From contig DATIJH010000009.1 in NCBI GenBank assembly GCA_035478835.1, positions 255,452-319,451 of the forward strand: a DNA stretch of 64,000 nt, read 5' to 3'. This document shows, piece after piece, positions 32,195 through 40,433 of the stretch (its first letter is position 1; each line of letters starts with the position of its first letter). The notes under the pieces were generated by a model that was not told the DNA's origin, ran no database searches, and saw nothing but the letters and a program-made list of their open reading frames with translations. This stretch comes from DATASD01 sp035478835. GTDB taxonomy: Bacteria > Patescibacteriota > Saccharimonadia > Saccharimonadales > UBA4665. Position numbers and translations under genes: made by a program.

Positions 32195-32470
32195 CTACTT
32201 CTTGCCCTTTGCTAACTTACCACCGTGTGAACGGAATTTGCGGGTTGGCGAAAATTCACCCAATTTGTGACCGACCATGTTTTCGGTAACGAATACCGGG
32301 ACGTGGACTTTGCCGTTGTGCACAGCAAAGGTGCGGCCAACGAATTCCGGTGCGATAACGCTCGACCGGGCCCAGGTCTTGATGATGGTGCGGTCCTCTG
32401 CCCCGAGCAGGCTAACCTTTTTAGCAAGCTTGGGGTCAATAAATGGTCCTTTTTTCAGTGAACGACTCAT
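32195..32470 (-). CDS. rpsS: 30S ribosomal protein uS19
   Basis: 91 residues. MSRSLKKGPFIDPKLAKKV and GHKLGEFSPTRKFRSHGG are diagnostic. S19 sits in the 30S head and forms bridges to the large subunit. It lies between rplB and rplV as usual. Confidence 0.97.
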   Translation of the reverse strand: MSRSLKKGPFIDPKLAKKVSLLGAEDRTIIKTWARSSVIAPEFVGRTFAVHNGKVHVPVFVTENMVGHKLGEFSPTRKFRSHGGKLAKGKK

Positions 32471-32481
32471 TATCTAACCTC

Positions 32482-33318
32482 TTACTTTCTCTTGGCCGCG
32501 TGACGGCTTCTTACGATGAACTGGCTGGTGCTCTTGCGGCGGCGAGTCTTGTACCCCAAGGTCTTCTGGCCCCACGGTGTGCGTGGTGCTTTGGCCATGC
32601 GGTGACGACCACCGTCACCACCACCGTGCGGGTGGTCGACAGCGTTCATAACAACACCACGGACGCCTGGGCGCTTGCCAAGGTGGCGGTTGCGGCCGGC
32701 TTTACCGATCTTGATGTTCTGGTGCTGTTCGTTACCAATGGTGCCGAGGCTGGCAGTGCACTCAAGGTGTACGAGGCGAACTTCGCCGGATGGCAAGCGG
32801 ACTTGACCGTACTCGCCTTCTTTAGCCATCAGCTGGGCGCTGTTGCCGGCTGAGCGGACGAGCTGTGCGCCGCGACCGGGCTGCAGCTCAATGGCGTGGA
32901 TGGTGCTACCAACCGGGATGCTCTTGAGCGGCAAACGGTTGCCGTTTTCGATGGGCACTTCTTCGCCGCTGTGCAGGGTTTGGCCGACGCGCATGCCGCT
33001 TGATGCCAGAATGTAGTGATATACACCCTTGTCATCTTTGATGCGGGCGATGCGGGCTGAGCGGTTCGGGTCGTACTCGATGTGCTCAATAGTGGCGGTT
33101 GCGCCCTGGGCAAAGTTAAAGTTCACCAAGCGGTAGAACTTGCGGGCGCCACCACCGCGGTGACGGGTGGTGATGCGGCCCTGGTTGTTGCGGCCGTTGG
33201 TGCGGCGCTTTTGGACGAGCAATGAACGCAGCGGCTTGTTGGTAGTAATACCATCGAAGTCCTGGCTGGTCATGCCACGGCGACCGGGAGTGGTCGGCTT
33301 GTGTGCTTTAATCGCCAT
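32482..33318 (-). CDS. rplB: 50S ribosomal protein uL2
   Basis: 278 residues. GRNNQGRITTRHRGGGARKF and, near the peptidyl transferase centre, VVMNAVDHPHGGGDGGRH with the conserved His; the C-terminus is GYKTRRRKSTSQFIVRSR. L2 is needed for subunit association and peptide-bond formation. Coupled to rplW. Confidence 0.98.
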   Translation of the reverse strand: MAIKAHKPTTPGRRGMTSQDFDGITTNKPLRSLLVQKRRTNGRNNQGRITTRHRGGGARKFYRLVNFNFAQGATATIEHIEYDPNRSARIARIKDDKGVYHYILASSGMRVGQTLHSGEEVPIENGNRLPLKSIPVGSTIHAIELQPGRGAQLVRSAGNSAQLMAKEGEYGQVRLPSGEVRLVHLECTASLGTIGNEQHQNIKIGKAGRNRHLGKRPGVRGVVMNAVDHPHGGGDGGRHRMAKAPRTPWGQKTLGYKTRRRKSTSQFIVRSRHAAKRK

Positions 33319-33683
33319 TACTTCTTCTCCTTTGCGGCAGCCTTAGCAGCTTTTTTGTCGGCTTCTTCGGCTTTCTTTTCGTCTTCTTTGATGCTGTCAA
33401 AGAATGGCAGTGTGTCGCCGTCTTTGAGCGTCACATATGCTTTTTTGACGTCAGAACGGGTACCGGTTACGGCGCGGCCGCCTTTTTTGACGGTGCGCTT
33501 AACTTTACCTTTGACGTTGATGATGTTCACGCTAACGACCGTGACATCGAACTGGGCGGCAACGGCGCGGGCAACGGTGTGCTTGTTGGCGTCACCAGGG
33601 ACGGCAAACACGTACACGTTGCCTTCGCTCAGGCCGTAGGTCTTTTCGCTCAAACGTGGCTTGAGCACGAGAGTCTTATCCAT
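33318..33683 (-). CDS. rplW: 50S ribosomal protein uL23
   Basis: 121 residues from ATG 33683, which overlaps the rplD stop (TAATG); a longer frame upstream is not needed. The core is KPRLSEKTYGLSEGNVYVFA and VNIINVKGKVKRTVKKGGR. The last ~30 residues are an acidic then Lys/Ala-rich tail beyond the normal L23 end. L23 is the docking site for trigger factor and SRP at the tunnel exit. Confidence 0.96.
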   Translation of the reverse strand: MDKTLVLKPRLSEKTYGLSEGNVYVFAVPGDANKHTVARAVAAQFDVTVVSVNIINVKGKVKRTVKKGGRAVTGTRSDVKKAYVTLKDGDTLPFFDSIKEDEKKAEEADKKAAKAAAKEKK

Positions 33684-34321
33684 TATTTTGTACCTCCGAG
33701 CCATTCATGGACGATTGCCAGAGCTTTTTCGCTGATCACAACCGTGTCGGCGTTGAGCAGGTCGTAGACGTTCAGGTACTTGGCCTGGACGAGTTTGACC
33801 TTTGGCAGGTTGTTGGTTGCGCGCACCGTGAGCTCGTCTTTGTGGTCAACGACCAACAGGGTTGAACCCTTGGCGTCGATCTTGCCGAGCAGCTCAACAG
33901 CTTTTGCAACTTTACCGTCTTTACTTTCAAATGCCTCGATGACCTTGATGCGGCCTTCGCTAGCTGCCAGGCTCAAAGCTTGGCGGATTGCCTGGCGCTT
34001 GGCGGCAACCGGGACTTTTTTGGTGTAGTTTTCTTCGCCGGTTGGACCGAAAGCGATACCACCACCGCGCCAGATTGGGTTACGGCTGGAGCCGAAACGT
34101 GCGCGGCCAGTGCCTTTTTGCTTCCAAGGCTTGCGGCCACCACCGCTCACCAGACCACGGGTCTTGGTAACGGCGAGGTTTTCGCGGCCATTTGCCAGGT
34201 AGGCAACGTAAGCGAGCTTGAGCAGGTCGTGGTTCTCGGGCATGACCTCGAACACGGCTTTGTCGAGCTTAGCGGCCGCCTGGGCTTTGCTGCCGCTCTT
34301 GGTGTAAGTAGAAACAGCCAT
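33683..34321 (-). CDS. rplD: 50S ribosomal protein uL4
   Basis: 212 residues. The tunnel loop has VSGGGRKPWKQKGTGRARFG followed by SSRNPIWRGGGIAFGP, characteristic of L4. In E. coli L4 represses the S10 operon by binding its leader; here a structured leader precedes rplC. Coupled to rplC and rplW. Confidence 0.97.
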   Translation of the reverse strand: MAVSTYTKSGSKAQAAAKLDKAVFEVMPENHDLLKLAYVAYLANGRENLAVTKTRGLVSGGGRKPWKQKGTGRARFGSSRNPIWRGGGIAFGPTGEENYTKKVPVAAKRQAIRQALSLAASEGRIKVIEAFESKDGKVAKAVELLGKIDAKGSTLLVVDHKDELTVRATNNLPKVKLVQAKYLNVYDLLNADTVVISEKALAIVHEWLGGTK

Positions 34322-34938
34322 TATTTCGTCTCCTTGATGATGACGATGCCTTTGCGCGGGCCAGGTACGGCACCGGTAACGCCGATCACACCGAGTTCGG
34401 TGTCGACCAAGGCAACTTTGAGGTTTTTAACGGTCACTTGCTCGTCACCCATTTGGCCGGCCATTTTCTTGCCCTTGAAAATGTGCTGTGGGTACATAGA
34501 ACCGATCGAACCGACGCGGCGGTAGCTGCGGCCACCGTGGGTCTTGCGGCCGCGGTGGAAGTTGTGGCGCTTGATGGTGCCTGCCCAACCCTTACCTTTG
34601 CTGGTGCCGGTGACGTCGATTTCGTCGCCAACTGAAAAGACCTCGGGGTTAATGGATTCACCAACCTTGAGGTCTTCGGTAATTTCGGCAACACGGAACT
34701 CACGAATAATCTTCGGGAGGACGCCGGCTGCCTTAAAGTGACCTTGTTGTGCTTTTGCAACGTTTTGTTGCTTTGCTTCCTCAAAACCAATTTGAACAGC
34801 GGTGTAGCCGTCGTTCTCGTCGGTTTTGACTTGCGTAATGACGCAAGGACTAGCGGAAAGCAAGGTAATAGCCTGCACGGTACCGTCTTCTGCGATGGTA
34901 CTGGTCATGCCTACCTTTCGGGTAATGAGTGCTTTCAT
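34321..34938 (-). CDS. rplC: 50S ribosomal protein uL3
   Basis: 205 residues from ATG 34938, preceded by GGAG. MKALITRKVGMTSTIAEDGT and the methylated-loop region NFHRGRKTHGGRSYRRVGSI are typical; GSMYPQHIFKGKKMAGQ follows. L3 reaches the peptidyl transferase centre. It is the first gene of the operon here because rpsJ lies 3.6 kb upstream with tuf. The leader is ~150 bases long with three hairpins. Confidence 0.97.
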   Translation of the reverse strand: MKALITRKVGMTSTIAEDGTVQAITLLSASPCVITQVKTDENDGYTAVQIGFEEAKQQNVAKAQQGHFKAAGVLPKIIREFRVAEITEDLKVGESINPEVFSVGDEIDVTGTSKGKGWAGTIKRHNFHRGRKTHGGRSYRRVGSIGSMYPQHIFKGKKMAGQMGDEQVTVKNLKVALVDTELGVIGVTGAVPGPRKGIVIIKETK

Positions 34939-34990
34939 AGTTTCTCCGCGCAAGTGCTTGGTCACTTACGGTTTACCTGTACGCCTTGCT

Positions 34991-35052
34991 TTTTTGTGGA
35001 TTGACACAAAAATGCTCGGCTCCGAGTGGTTTCTGATCTGTTACGGATCAGA
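34991..35052 (-). promoter_or_regulatory. Structured 5' leader of the rplC (S10) operon
   Basis: Three hairpins in the untranslated leader: TCTGATC/GATCAGA (35052-35046 with 35038-35032), CTCGG/CCGAG (35026-35022 with 35019-35015), and TTTTTGTG/CACAAAAA (35012-35005 with 34998-34991). None is followed by a T-run, so these suit RNA-binding regulation (for example by uL4) better than termination. Confidence 0.55.
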
Positions 35053-35094
35053 CCTTCCCAAATCACCAAGTACAGGAATTTGTTATACCCAACA

Positions 35095-35124
35095 AGTGTA
35101 TCAGGTAACCTGTACACCTGTCAA
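35095..35124 (-). promoter_or_regulatory. rplC operon promoter with dyad in the spacer
   Basis: On the minus strand: perfect -35 TTGACA (35124-35119), 18-base spacer, -10 TACACT (35100-35095). The spacer contains CAGGT-T-ACCTG, extended on both sides by GTGTA/TACAC with a one-base slip, so an operator is possible. Confidence 0.75.
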
Positions 35125-35132
35125 TATGTTGT

Positions 35133-35873
35133 CTATATTACGCCATATTGTTCGAGCGAGCTGGCCAGCGGCGTATGCATGTCAGTCAATTGATAAACGA
35201 ATTCACCTTGGTAAAATCGTTCGCCACCGTAACCGGAAACTGGTGATGCGCCATGATCGCCAAGCTTGGCAAATCCGAGGTCTTGGGCTGCGTTCATTTC
35301 AACCTCATCCATGTTGCGGAGGACGAGCACGCCGCCTTCGGTGAGTGACCGGCGCGCTTCGCGCAGCATAGTGAAGCGCAAGGCGCGACCCATAATCTCG
35401 GGGTTGTGCCACGATCGGTAGTTATTGGCCGCATGGCTGCGACTGCGGTGCAGCATGGCTCTGTCCACATCGCTTTGCAACCGCTCCTCATAAGGACGAT
35501 TCAGTATTTGAGGATGATTGCCGAGTCCTTTCTCGGAGTCGTCGTTGAGTGTGGCGCCACTGGGATAGCGGTCCAAAGATGCGTTAATGATTGCGCCGAG
35601 CGAGCCGCTCGCGAACGGCCAATTCCGGATATCGGCATAGCTGTCAATATTGCCGTGCCGCTTGCTGATATTCGTTACGACAAGCGGTGCGGGTAGCGGC
35701 TCGCTGCCTAGTACAGCAAAACCGTCAAACGTGGGGCCTCCCACCTCGGCAATTGGCTTGCCGGTGGCGGCGATGGCGGCAAGTGTCTGCCCCCGCAGGT
35801 GCCGTGCTCGTCGATTATACAGTGGTGACCCATCAGAACGCGGCGTATGCGGATACGGCAAGAACTCAGACAT
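35133..35873 (-). CDS. Probable SAM-dependent methyltransferase
   Basis: 246 residues. PIAEVGGPTFDGF near residue 40 resembles a class I SAM-binding motif I, WPFASGSLGAII fits motif II/III, and MLREARRSLTEGGVLVLRNM matches the helix-strand after the substrate site in Methyltransf_11-type proteins. The middle part is divergent. The substrate is unknown. It is one of five genes that separate rpsJ from rplC. Confidence 0.6.
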   Translation of the reverse strand: MSEFLPYPHTPRSDGSPLYNRRARHLRGQTLAAIAATGKPIAEVGGPTFDGFAVLGSEPLPAPLVVTNISKRHGNIDSYADIRNWPFASGSLGAIINASLDRYPSGATLNDDSEKGLGNHPQILNRPYEERLQSDVDRAMLHRSRSHAANNYRSWHNPEIMGRALRFTMLREARRSLTEGGVLVLRNMDEVEMNAAQDLGFAKLGDHGASPVSGYGGERFYQGEFVYQLTDMHTPLASSLEQYGVI

Positions 35874-35903
35874 AATAAGGCTATTATAACACCAAAAGAT
35901 AAA

Positions 35904-36209
35904 TTAAGCAATAGCGATATACAGGCCGAACGGCGCAAAAAAGCCGATGAGCATGGCTACCAGCAGCACTGCATACTCGATTTTACGGTCGATTTGAAAA
36001 TGGTCGTGAAACGCAAACGCCACGCCAACAATTAACCCGACAGGAAGTGGCAGCGTAACGCTCTGCCCGCGCGAAACTTTAATCCAGAGCGAGCCGAGTA
36101 TCAAATACAGAACAATCTTGAGCAGAAATACACCGTCATACTCTTGCGCTACAGTGGCCCTGCGTCCGCGGAGTGCGGCAGTTTTACGTGTTTGTTTTGG
36201 TTTTGCCAT
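35904..36209 (-). CDS. Small integral membrane protein
   Basis: 101 residues with a basic N-terminus (KPKQTRKTAALRGRRAT) and three hydrophobic helices (FLLKIVLYLILGSLWI, PLPVGLIVGVAFAF, YAVLLVAMLIGFFAPFGLYI). The positive-inside rule places the N-terminus in the cytoplasm. No family is recognised. Confidence 0.7.
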   Translation of the reverse strand: MAKPKQTRKTAALRGRRATVAQEYDGVFLLKIVLYLILGSLWIKVSRGQSVTLPLPVGLIVGVAFAFHDHFQIDRKIEYAVLLVAMLIGFFAPFGLYIAIA

Positions 36210-36247
36210 TTACATTTATTAAAGCGTACTGCGCTCGGATGTGCAAG

Positions 36248-37018
36248 TTACTTGCGGTGCGCCGAAGCCTTCAAGCGTACAAATTCCTGGGCAAAATTCC
36301 TAATGCCGGCTTGAATCTTCTCTGCAATTTTGCCCGGGCTCATTCCCCGGTGCTGTTGTATCCAGCGATTTTGGTCAATCTCTCCGCTCGCGAGCTTGTC
36401 GATGATGGCCCGTTCAATGGCAATCCGACTGACCTTGAGTACGCCCGGCACACTTTGTATACCGATGAGTGATCGTATGTCGGGGTCGATGGCGTGCGCG
36501 GGAATGTGTTTTAGGTCTTCGTATAAGTCGGCGGCCAATGCGGGGTCTGGGCGCTCGGGCCATTCAAGCGCCGGATCGACCTTGTGTATCGCGCGCCGTA
36601 ACAGGCTCCCGCATGTCGGGCCGAATCCCTGCAAATTATAGACTCTTTCGCTGCCAGCCACGAGCGCCTCACGCAAGTTCAAGAAGTTCTCCCTGGCAAA
36701 CACTTTTTCTATGGCTATGACCGTGACATGACTGTGCAGCGTGCCTTCCCTTGTCTCTTCGACTAGCTTGCCGATAGGCCTTGTTAGTGACCAGTGCCGC
36801 AATTCATCCGCATCTACCTCTTGCGATTGCATAGCCATCAAGTCTTCGACAGAAGGCCGGAGTGCGAGCGCCGCCATATTCTGTAGCATGTTAAATTGGC
36901 CGGCTGCCTCGCTGCGTTCTATGAGCGTGCCCTCGCCGTGCGCAACATCGTACCATTTATTGGCTAGAAACGCGGTTGCTATTGCGTGATCTTTAGCGCT
37001 GGGCGGCAATTCTGACAT
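36248..37018 (-). CDS. Hypothetical protein with a helix-hairpin-helix-like segment
   Basis: 256 residues, soluble, largely helical. RVYNLQGFGPTCGSLLRRAI resembles a helix-hairpin-helix as found in RpoA C-terminal domains and DNA repair proteins, which could mean DNA contact, but the rest is unlike known families. It is followed by the membrane protein gene on the same strand. Confidence 0.6.
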   Translation of the reverse strand: MSELPPSAKDHAIATAFLANKWYDVAHGEGTLIERSEAAGQFNMLQNMAALALRPSVEDLMAMQSQEVDADELRHWSLTRPIGKLVEETREGTLHSHVTVIAIEKVFARENFLNLREALVAGSERVYNLQGFGPTCGSLLRRAIHKVDPALEWPERPDPALAADLYEDLKHIPAHAIDPDIRSLIGIQSVPGVLKVSRIAIERAIIDKLASGEIDQNRWIQQHRGMSPGKIAEKIQAGIRNFAQEFVRLKASAHRK

Positions 37019-37094
37019 GAAGCTAGCTTACTATGCGTGCCTGCAATGTCAATAGCCCCTCGCGCGGCAGCTATATGGGGCGGGCGCAATCTGC

Positions 37095-37100
37095 TATACT
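37095..37100 (+). promoter_or_regulatory. Extended -10 box of a leaderless promoter
   Basis: TG-C-TATACT is an extended -10; it ends 7 bases before ATG 37108, so +1 would fall at or next to the start codon. Confidence 0.45.
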
Positions 37101-37107
37101 CGAGGGC

Positions 37108-37950
37108 ATGCAACAACCGAACATTGTGCTCGTTGGGCACGTTTGTATTGATACAAATACCACCGAAAATGCGACTTATACAGCCTGGGGATCATCGGTT
37201 TTATATGTCGCACAATATTATCGCGCGCAATACGGCATCGAGCCGGCCATTATTACCGAGTATGGGCCGGATCTGCTGCCGTACGTTCCACATGCGCATT
37301 TTTTGCCGGCCGTTCCGAATCGGCCAGAGACATTGCGCTACGAAAACGATACGCGGAGCGTTCCGCGTATCTGGCGCTGTCATAATACTGAATTTGCCGG
37401 CCCGCCCGAGCTCACACCGGCGGCAATTGAGGCCATCAAGGCCGCCGACATTATCGTCGTCGCTACGCTGTTGCCAAACTACTCGGCCGCATATATCGCC
37501 CAGCTTATGCAGCATGCGCGGCCAGATGCGCTCAAGCTACTCTGCCCGCAAGGTTACTTCCGCAAAATCGCTGCCGACGGTTTAGTGCAGCAGCGGGAAT
37601 TTACCGAAGCCAGTACAGTACTGCCGCTTTTTGATGTGGTTGTGTACTCGGAAGAGGATCACGCCCGCGCGCTTGCGCTTGCCCGCACGTGGAGTCAGAA
37701 AATGAGCACGCAGTTTATTGTTACGCAAGGCGAAAAAGGCGCAAGTATTGTCGCTCGGAATGTTGTGCGTGCAATCCCGACAACGCCGCTCGCTCCTGAA
37801 CAAATCGTTGATTCCGTCGGCTGCGGTGATACATTTGCGGCTACGGTTGCGTATCAATATTTCCAGAATCACGATCTGGTCGAAGCCGTGCAGGCCGCGC
37901 ATAGGGCTGCCGCTGCCAAGCTTCTCGCCGCGCCTGCTGCGCGCAGTTAG
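37108..37950 (+). CDS. PfkB-family sugar/nucleoside kinase
   Basis: 280 residues from ATG 37108. The PfkB fold starts with IVLVGHVCIDTN, and the C-terminal signature is DSVGCGDTFAA, with Asp241 as catalytic base and the anion hole GCGD. VTQGEKGASIV is the ATP-site strand. Ribokinase-like enzymes phosphorylate sugars, nucleosides or vitamins; the short N-terminal lid (TYTAWGSSVLYVA) does not allow a substrate call. Its stop overlaps the end of the convergent gene by 4 bases. Confidence 0.88.
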   Translation: MQQPNIVLVGHVCIDTNTTENATYTAWGSSVLYVAQYYRAQYGIEPAIITEYGPDLLPYVPHAHFLPAVPNRPETLRYENDTRSVPRIWRCHNTEFAGPPELTPAAIEAIKAADIIVVATLLPNYSAAYIAQLMQHARPDALKLLCPQGYFRKIAADGLVQQREFTEASTVLPLFDVVVYSEEDHARALALARTWSQKMSTQFIVTQGEKGASIVARNVVRAIPTTPLAPEQIVDSVGCGDTFAATVAYQYFQNHDLVEAVQAAHRAAAAKLLAAPAARS

Positions 37951-38528
37951 CGCCGTGAAGGTATAGAGACCCAGCTCAAGCGATGAATGTTCGCAAAAGG
38001 CTCACCGTCGCTCATTTCTCTGAGCGTCCCGGCCATTGCCCGCAGGGCGCCCACTACGCCCATGCCTCTGGTGGAATTGTAGTTATGATAATGCCAGCAA
38101 GTTTCGGACGCCGTCGTGAGCGCACAATTTCGATCAATAGCAACGCGATATCCGAGGCTTATGACATGCGGGGGTGCGACTGGCAAGCCGCTGCTTCTGT
38201 AGATGAGCGGGAATGAATATTTTGCTGCAACCATGCCTACCTGCCGTATTGTACTCGGCAGGGGCAGATCGGCTTCTACGGTATAAACGGGGCGACGGTC
38301 TCCCTGGCGGAGCGCGGTCATACGTGGCAAAATGCCGGGTAGCGGTGTTAATTCGTGGCGTTTGGTTGAAGGCGCTACCTCGCGCGGCACGCAGTGCATT
38401 GTTAATTCTTCGGGCAAACTGCGTTCGCCAAGGAATGCTATTGTAGCGTCAACAAGGCTGTTGAACTCCGGAGCTTGTGATGCTCTGCGTAGCTCTTCTG
38501 GTGTGGTGGTGACATTGATGATTTCCAT
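37947..38528 (-). CDS. Hypothetical protein
   Basis: 193 residues, with no signal or membrane segment. PEELTMHCVPREVAPSTKR and TCWHYHNYNSTRGMG are the most distinctive parts; His- and Cys-containing clusters could bind metal, but this is speculation. GGGGAATTC precedes the ATG, 16 bases after the rpsJ terminator hairpin, so it may depend on readthrough from the tuf-rpsJ transcript. Confidence 0.6.
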   Translation of the reverse strand: MEIINVTTTPEELRRASQAPEFNSLVDATIAFLGERSLPEELTMHCVPREVAPSTKRHELTPLPGILPRMTALRQGDRRPVYTVEADLPLPSTIRQVGMVAAKYSFPLIYRSSGLPVAPPHVISLGYRVAIDRNCALTTASETCWHYHNYNSTRGMGVVGALRAMAGTLREMSDGEPFANIHRLSWVSIPSRR

Positions 38529-38544
38529 GAATTCCCCAAAAAAG

Positions 38545-38572
38545 AAAACACCCTCAGAACAGAGGGTGTTTT
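38545..38572 (-). terminator. Terminator of the str operon after rpsJ
   Basis: A perfect 11-bp inverted repeat (38545-38555 and 38562-38572) with a 6-base loop; on the minus strand GAGGGTGTTTT is followed by C and T6. It ends the tuf-rpsJ transcript. Confidence 0.9.
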
Positions 38573-38588
38573 TAGAAATACGCTATTG

Positions 38589-38918
38589 CTACATTTTAAT
38601 TTCGACGTCGCAACCGGCCGGAAGGCTCAGGTTGGTGAGGCTGTCAATAGTTTTTGGCGTAGGATCAGTTACGTCAATCAAGCGCTTGTGCACGCGCATT
38701 TCGAATTGCTCACGACCTTTTTTGTACACGTGCGGGCTTTTTACAACCGTGAACACGCTGCGGTCAGTTGGCAATGGGATCGGGCCGGCAATGGTAGCAC
38801 CAGAGCGAAGCGCCGTATCAACGATCTGCTTGGCCGCTTGGTCGATTACCTTATGGTCATAGGCCTTGAGGCGAATGCGGATTCGTTGTTTAGTGTCTTT
38901 CTTTGGTTCTGCTACCAT
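38589..38918 (-). CDS. rpsJ: 30S ribosomal protein uS10
   Basis: 109 residues. RIRIRLKAYDHKVIDQAAKQ and AGPIPLPTDRSVFTVVKSPH identify S10, also the NusE antitermination partner. The N-terminus is ~8 residues longer than in E. coli. It follows tuf by 41 bases and is closed by its own terminator, so it is not part of the rplC transcript, unlike the classical S10 operon. Confidence 0.97.
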   Translation of the reverse strand: MVAEPKKDTKQRIRIRLKAYDHKVIDQAAKQIVDTALRSGATIAGPIPLPTDRSVFTVVKSPHVYKKGREQFEMRVHKRLIDVTDPTPKTIDSLTNLSLPAGCDVEIKM

Positions 38919-38959
38919 TGCTTTTCCTTCTTAATGTGCGAGCTATTTTTTAGCTTGAT

Positions 38960-40144
38960 TTACTTAATGATCTTGGTTACCACACCGGCACCGACTGTGC
39001 GGCCACCTTCGCGGATAGCGAAGCGCAAACCGTCGTCCATGGCGATTGGGGCAAGCAATTTAACCTTAAAGGTTACAGTGTCGCCCGGCATGACCATTTC
39101 TTTGTCGGCTGGGAGCTCAACTTCACCAGTTACGTCCGTCGTGCGGAAGTAGAACTGTGGTTTGTAGCCCTTGAAGAATGGTGTGTGACGGCCACCTTCG
39201 TCTTTGCTCAGGATGTAGACTTCTGATTCGAACTCAGTGTGCGGTGTAACCGTACCCGGCTTGGCAATAACCTGGCCGCGTTCGATGTCGTCGCGCTCAA
39301 TACCGCGGAGCAAGATACCAGCGTTGTCGCCAGCTTGGCCTTGGTCGAGTTGCTTCTTGAAGGCTTCGATACCGGTTACGACAGACTTCTTGGTGTCGCG
39401 GATACCGACAATCTCAACTTCTTCGTTGATCTTGACAATACCTTGCTCGATACGACCGGTAGCAACGGTGCCACGGCCTTTGATCGAGAAGACGTCTTCG
39501 ACAGGCATCAGGAATGGCTTGTCAAGGTCGCGTTGTGGCTGTGGGAAGTAGTCGTCGACTGCGTCCATAAGAGCCATGATAGCGTCTTCGTTGGCGGTGT
39601 CGCCTTCGAGAGCCTTGGTAGCCGAACCGCGGATGATCGGGCAGTTGCGGTCGTAACCGTTCTTTTCGAGGAGGTCGCGAATTTCCTCTTCGACGAGCTC
39701 AACGAGTTCTTCGTCGGCGAGGTCCATTTTGTTGAGGAAGACGAGGATCTTTGGCACACCAACCTGCTTGGCAAGCAATACGTGCTCGCGGGTTTGTGGC
39801 ATAGGACCGTCGGCGGCAGACACGACGAGGATGGCACCGTCAACCTGTGCGGCACCGGTGATCATGTTCTTAACGTAGTCGGCGTGACCAGGTGCGTCAA
39901 CGTGTGCGTAGTGGCGCTTTGCGGTCTCGTACTCGGTGTGCGAGGTAGAAATGGTGATACCACGAGCGCGCTCTTCTGGAGCGTTGTCGATGTCAGCGTA
40001 CGACTTAGGCTTGTTGATAGCGCTTGGAAGGCGCTTTGCGAGCACAGCGGTAATTGCTGCGGTCAAAGTAGTTTTACCGTGGTCAACGTGCCCAAACGTA
40101 CCAATGTTAAGGTGCGGCTTACTACGGTCAAATGTGTCTGCCAT
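38960..40144 (-). CDS. tuf: Elongation factor Tu
   Basis: 394 residues. G1 GHVDHGKTT, G3 DAPGHADYVKNM, G4 NKMDL and switch I GITISTSHTEYET are all present; domains 2 and 3 are complete, ending GGRTVGAGVVTKI. It delivers aminoacyl-tRNA to the ribosome. It has its own strong promoter (40218-40246), about 70 bases upstream of the ATG, and AAAAGGAG as ribosome-binding site. Confidence 0.98.
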   Translation of the reverse strand: MADTFDRSKPHLNIGTFGHVDHGKTTLTAAITAVLAKRLPSAINKPKSYADIDNAPEERARGITISTSHTEYETAKRHYAHVDAPGHADYVKNMITGAAQVDGAILVVSAADGPMPQTREHVLLAKQVGVPKILVFLNKMDLADEELVELVEEEIRDLLEKNGYDRNCPIIRGSATKALEGDTANEDAIMALMDAVDDYFPQPQRDLDKPFLMPVEDVFSIKGRGTVATGRIEQGIVKINEEVEIVGIRDTKKSVVTGIEAFKKQLDQGQAGDNAGILLRGIERDDIERGQVIAKPGTVTPHTEFESEVYILSKDEGGRHTPFFKGYKPQFYFRTTDVTGEVELPADKEMVMPGDTVTFKVKLLAPIAMDDGLRFAIREGGRTVGAGVVTKIIK

Positions 40145-40217
40145 TAGAGATGACTCCTTTTAATACTTAGTGTTGTGTGGCGGATGGTCATAAAGAACTC
40201 ACACCAGCGACCAGAGT

Positions 40218-40246
40218 ATTGTATCGAAAACTCCCCTCGCTGTAAA
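40218..40246 (-). promoter_or_regulatory. tuf promoter
   Basis: On the minus strand: -35 TTTACA (40246-40241), 17-base spacer, -10 TACAAT (40223-40218). A weaker TTGACG-17-TATGTA pair lies further upstream. Confidence 0.82.
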
Positions 40247-40382
40247 GTAAAATTTGCATTTTTGCCGCAAGCGGTACATACTTTGTTTCATGTCGACCGT
40301 CAATCGCGTCATTATTGCCATTATTGCGTCCAGTGCCCGGGCGATTTTGATGGCGGACTAAAACAATTGTAGCAACCAAACG

Positions 40383-40417
40383 AATCCCCGGACAACCTCC
40401 GGGGATTTTAGTATATT
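40383..40417 (+). promoter_or_regulatory. Dyad overlapping a possible promoter of the PLP enzyme gene
   Basis: A perfect 10-bp inverted repeat (40383-40392 and 40398-40407, loop CAACC) followed by TTTTAG. A CGGACA-17-TATATT promoter (40389-40394, 40412-40417) would contain it. It may be an operator or an attenuator-type hairpin. Confidence 0.45.
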
Positions 40418-40433
40418 AATGCGAAAGGAAACT

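Noticed and set aside
34991..35012. The TTTTTGTG/CACAAAAA hairpin as a terminator
   Set aside because: On the minus strand the 3' arm is A-rich and no T-run follows, so it cannot end transcription into rplC.
39239..40147. A 302-codon open frame on the plus strand, antisense to tuf
   Set aside because: It is a shadow of the highly biased tuf codons; tuf is certain and no promoter or ribosome-binding site serves the antisense frame.
40175..40372. A 65-codon plus-strand ORF upstream of the PLP enzyme
   Set aside because: It overlaps the tuf promoter on the other strand and has no coding features.
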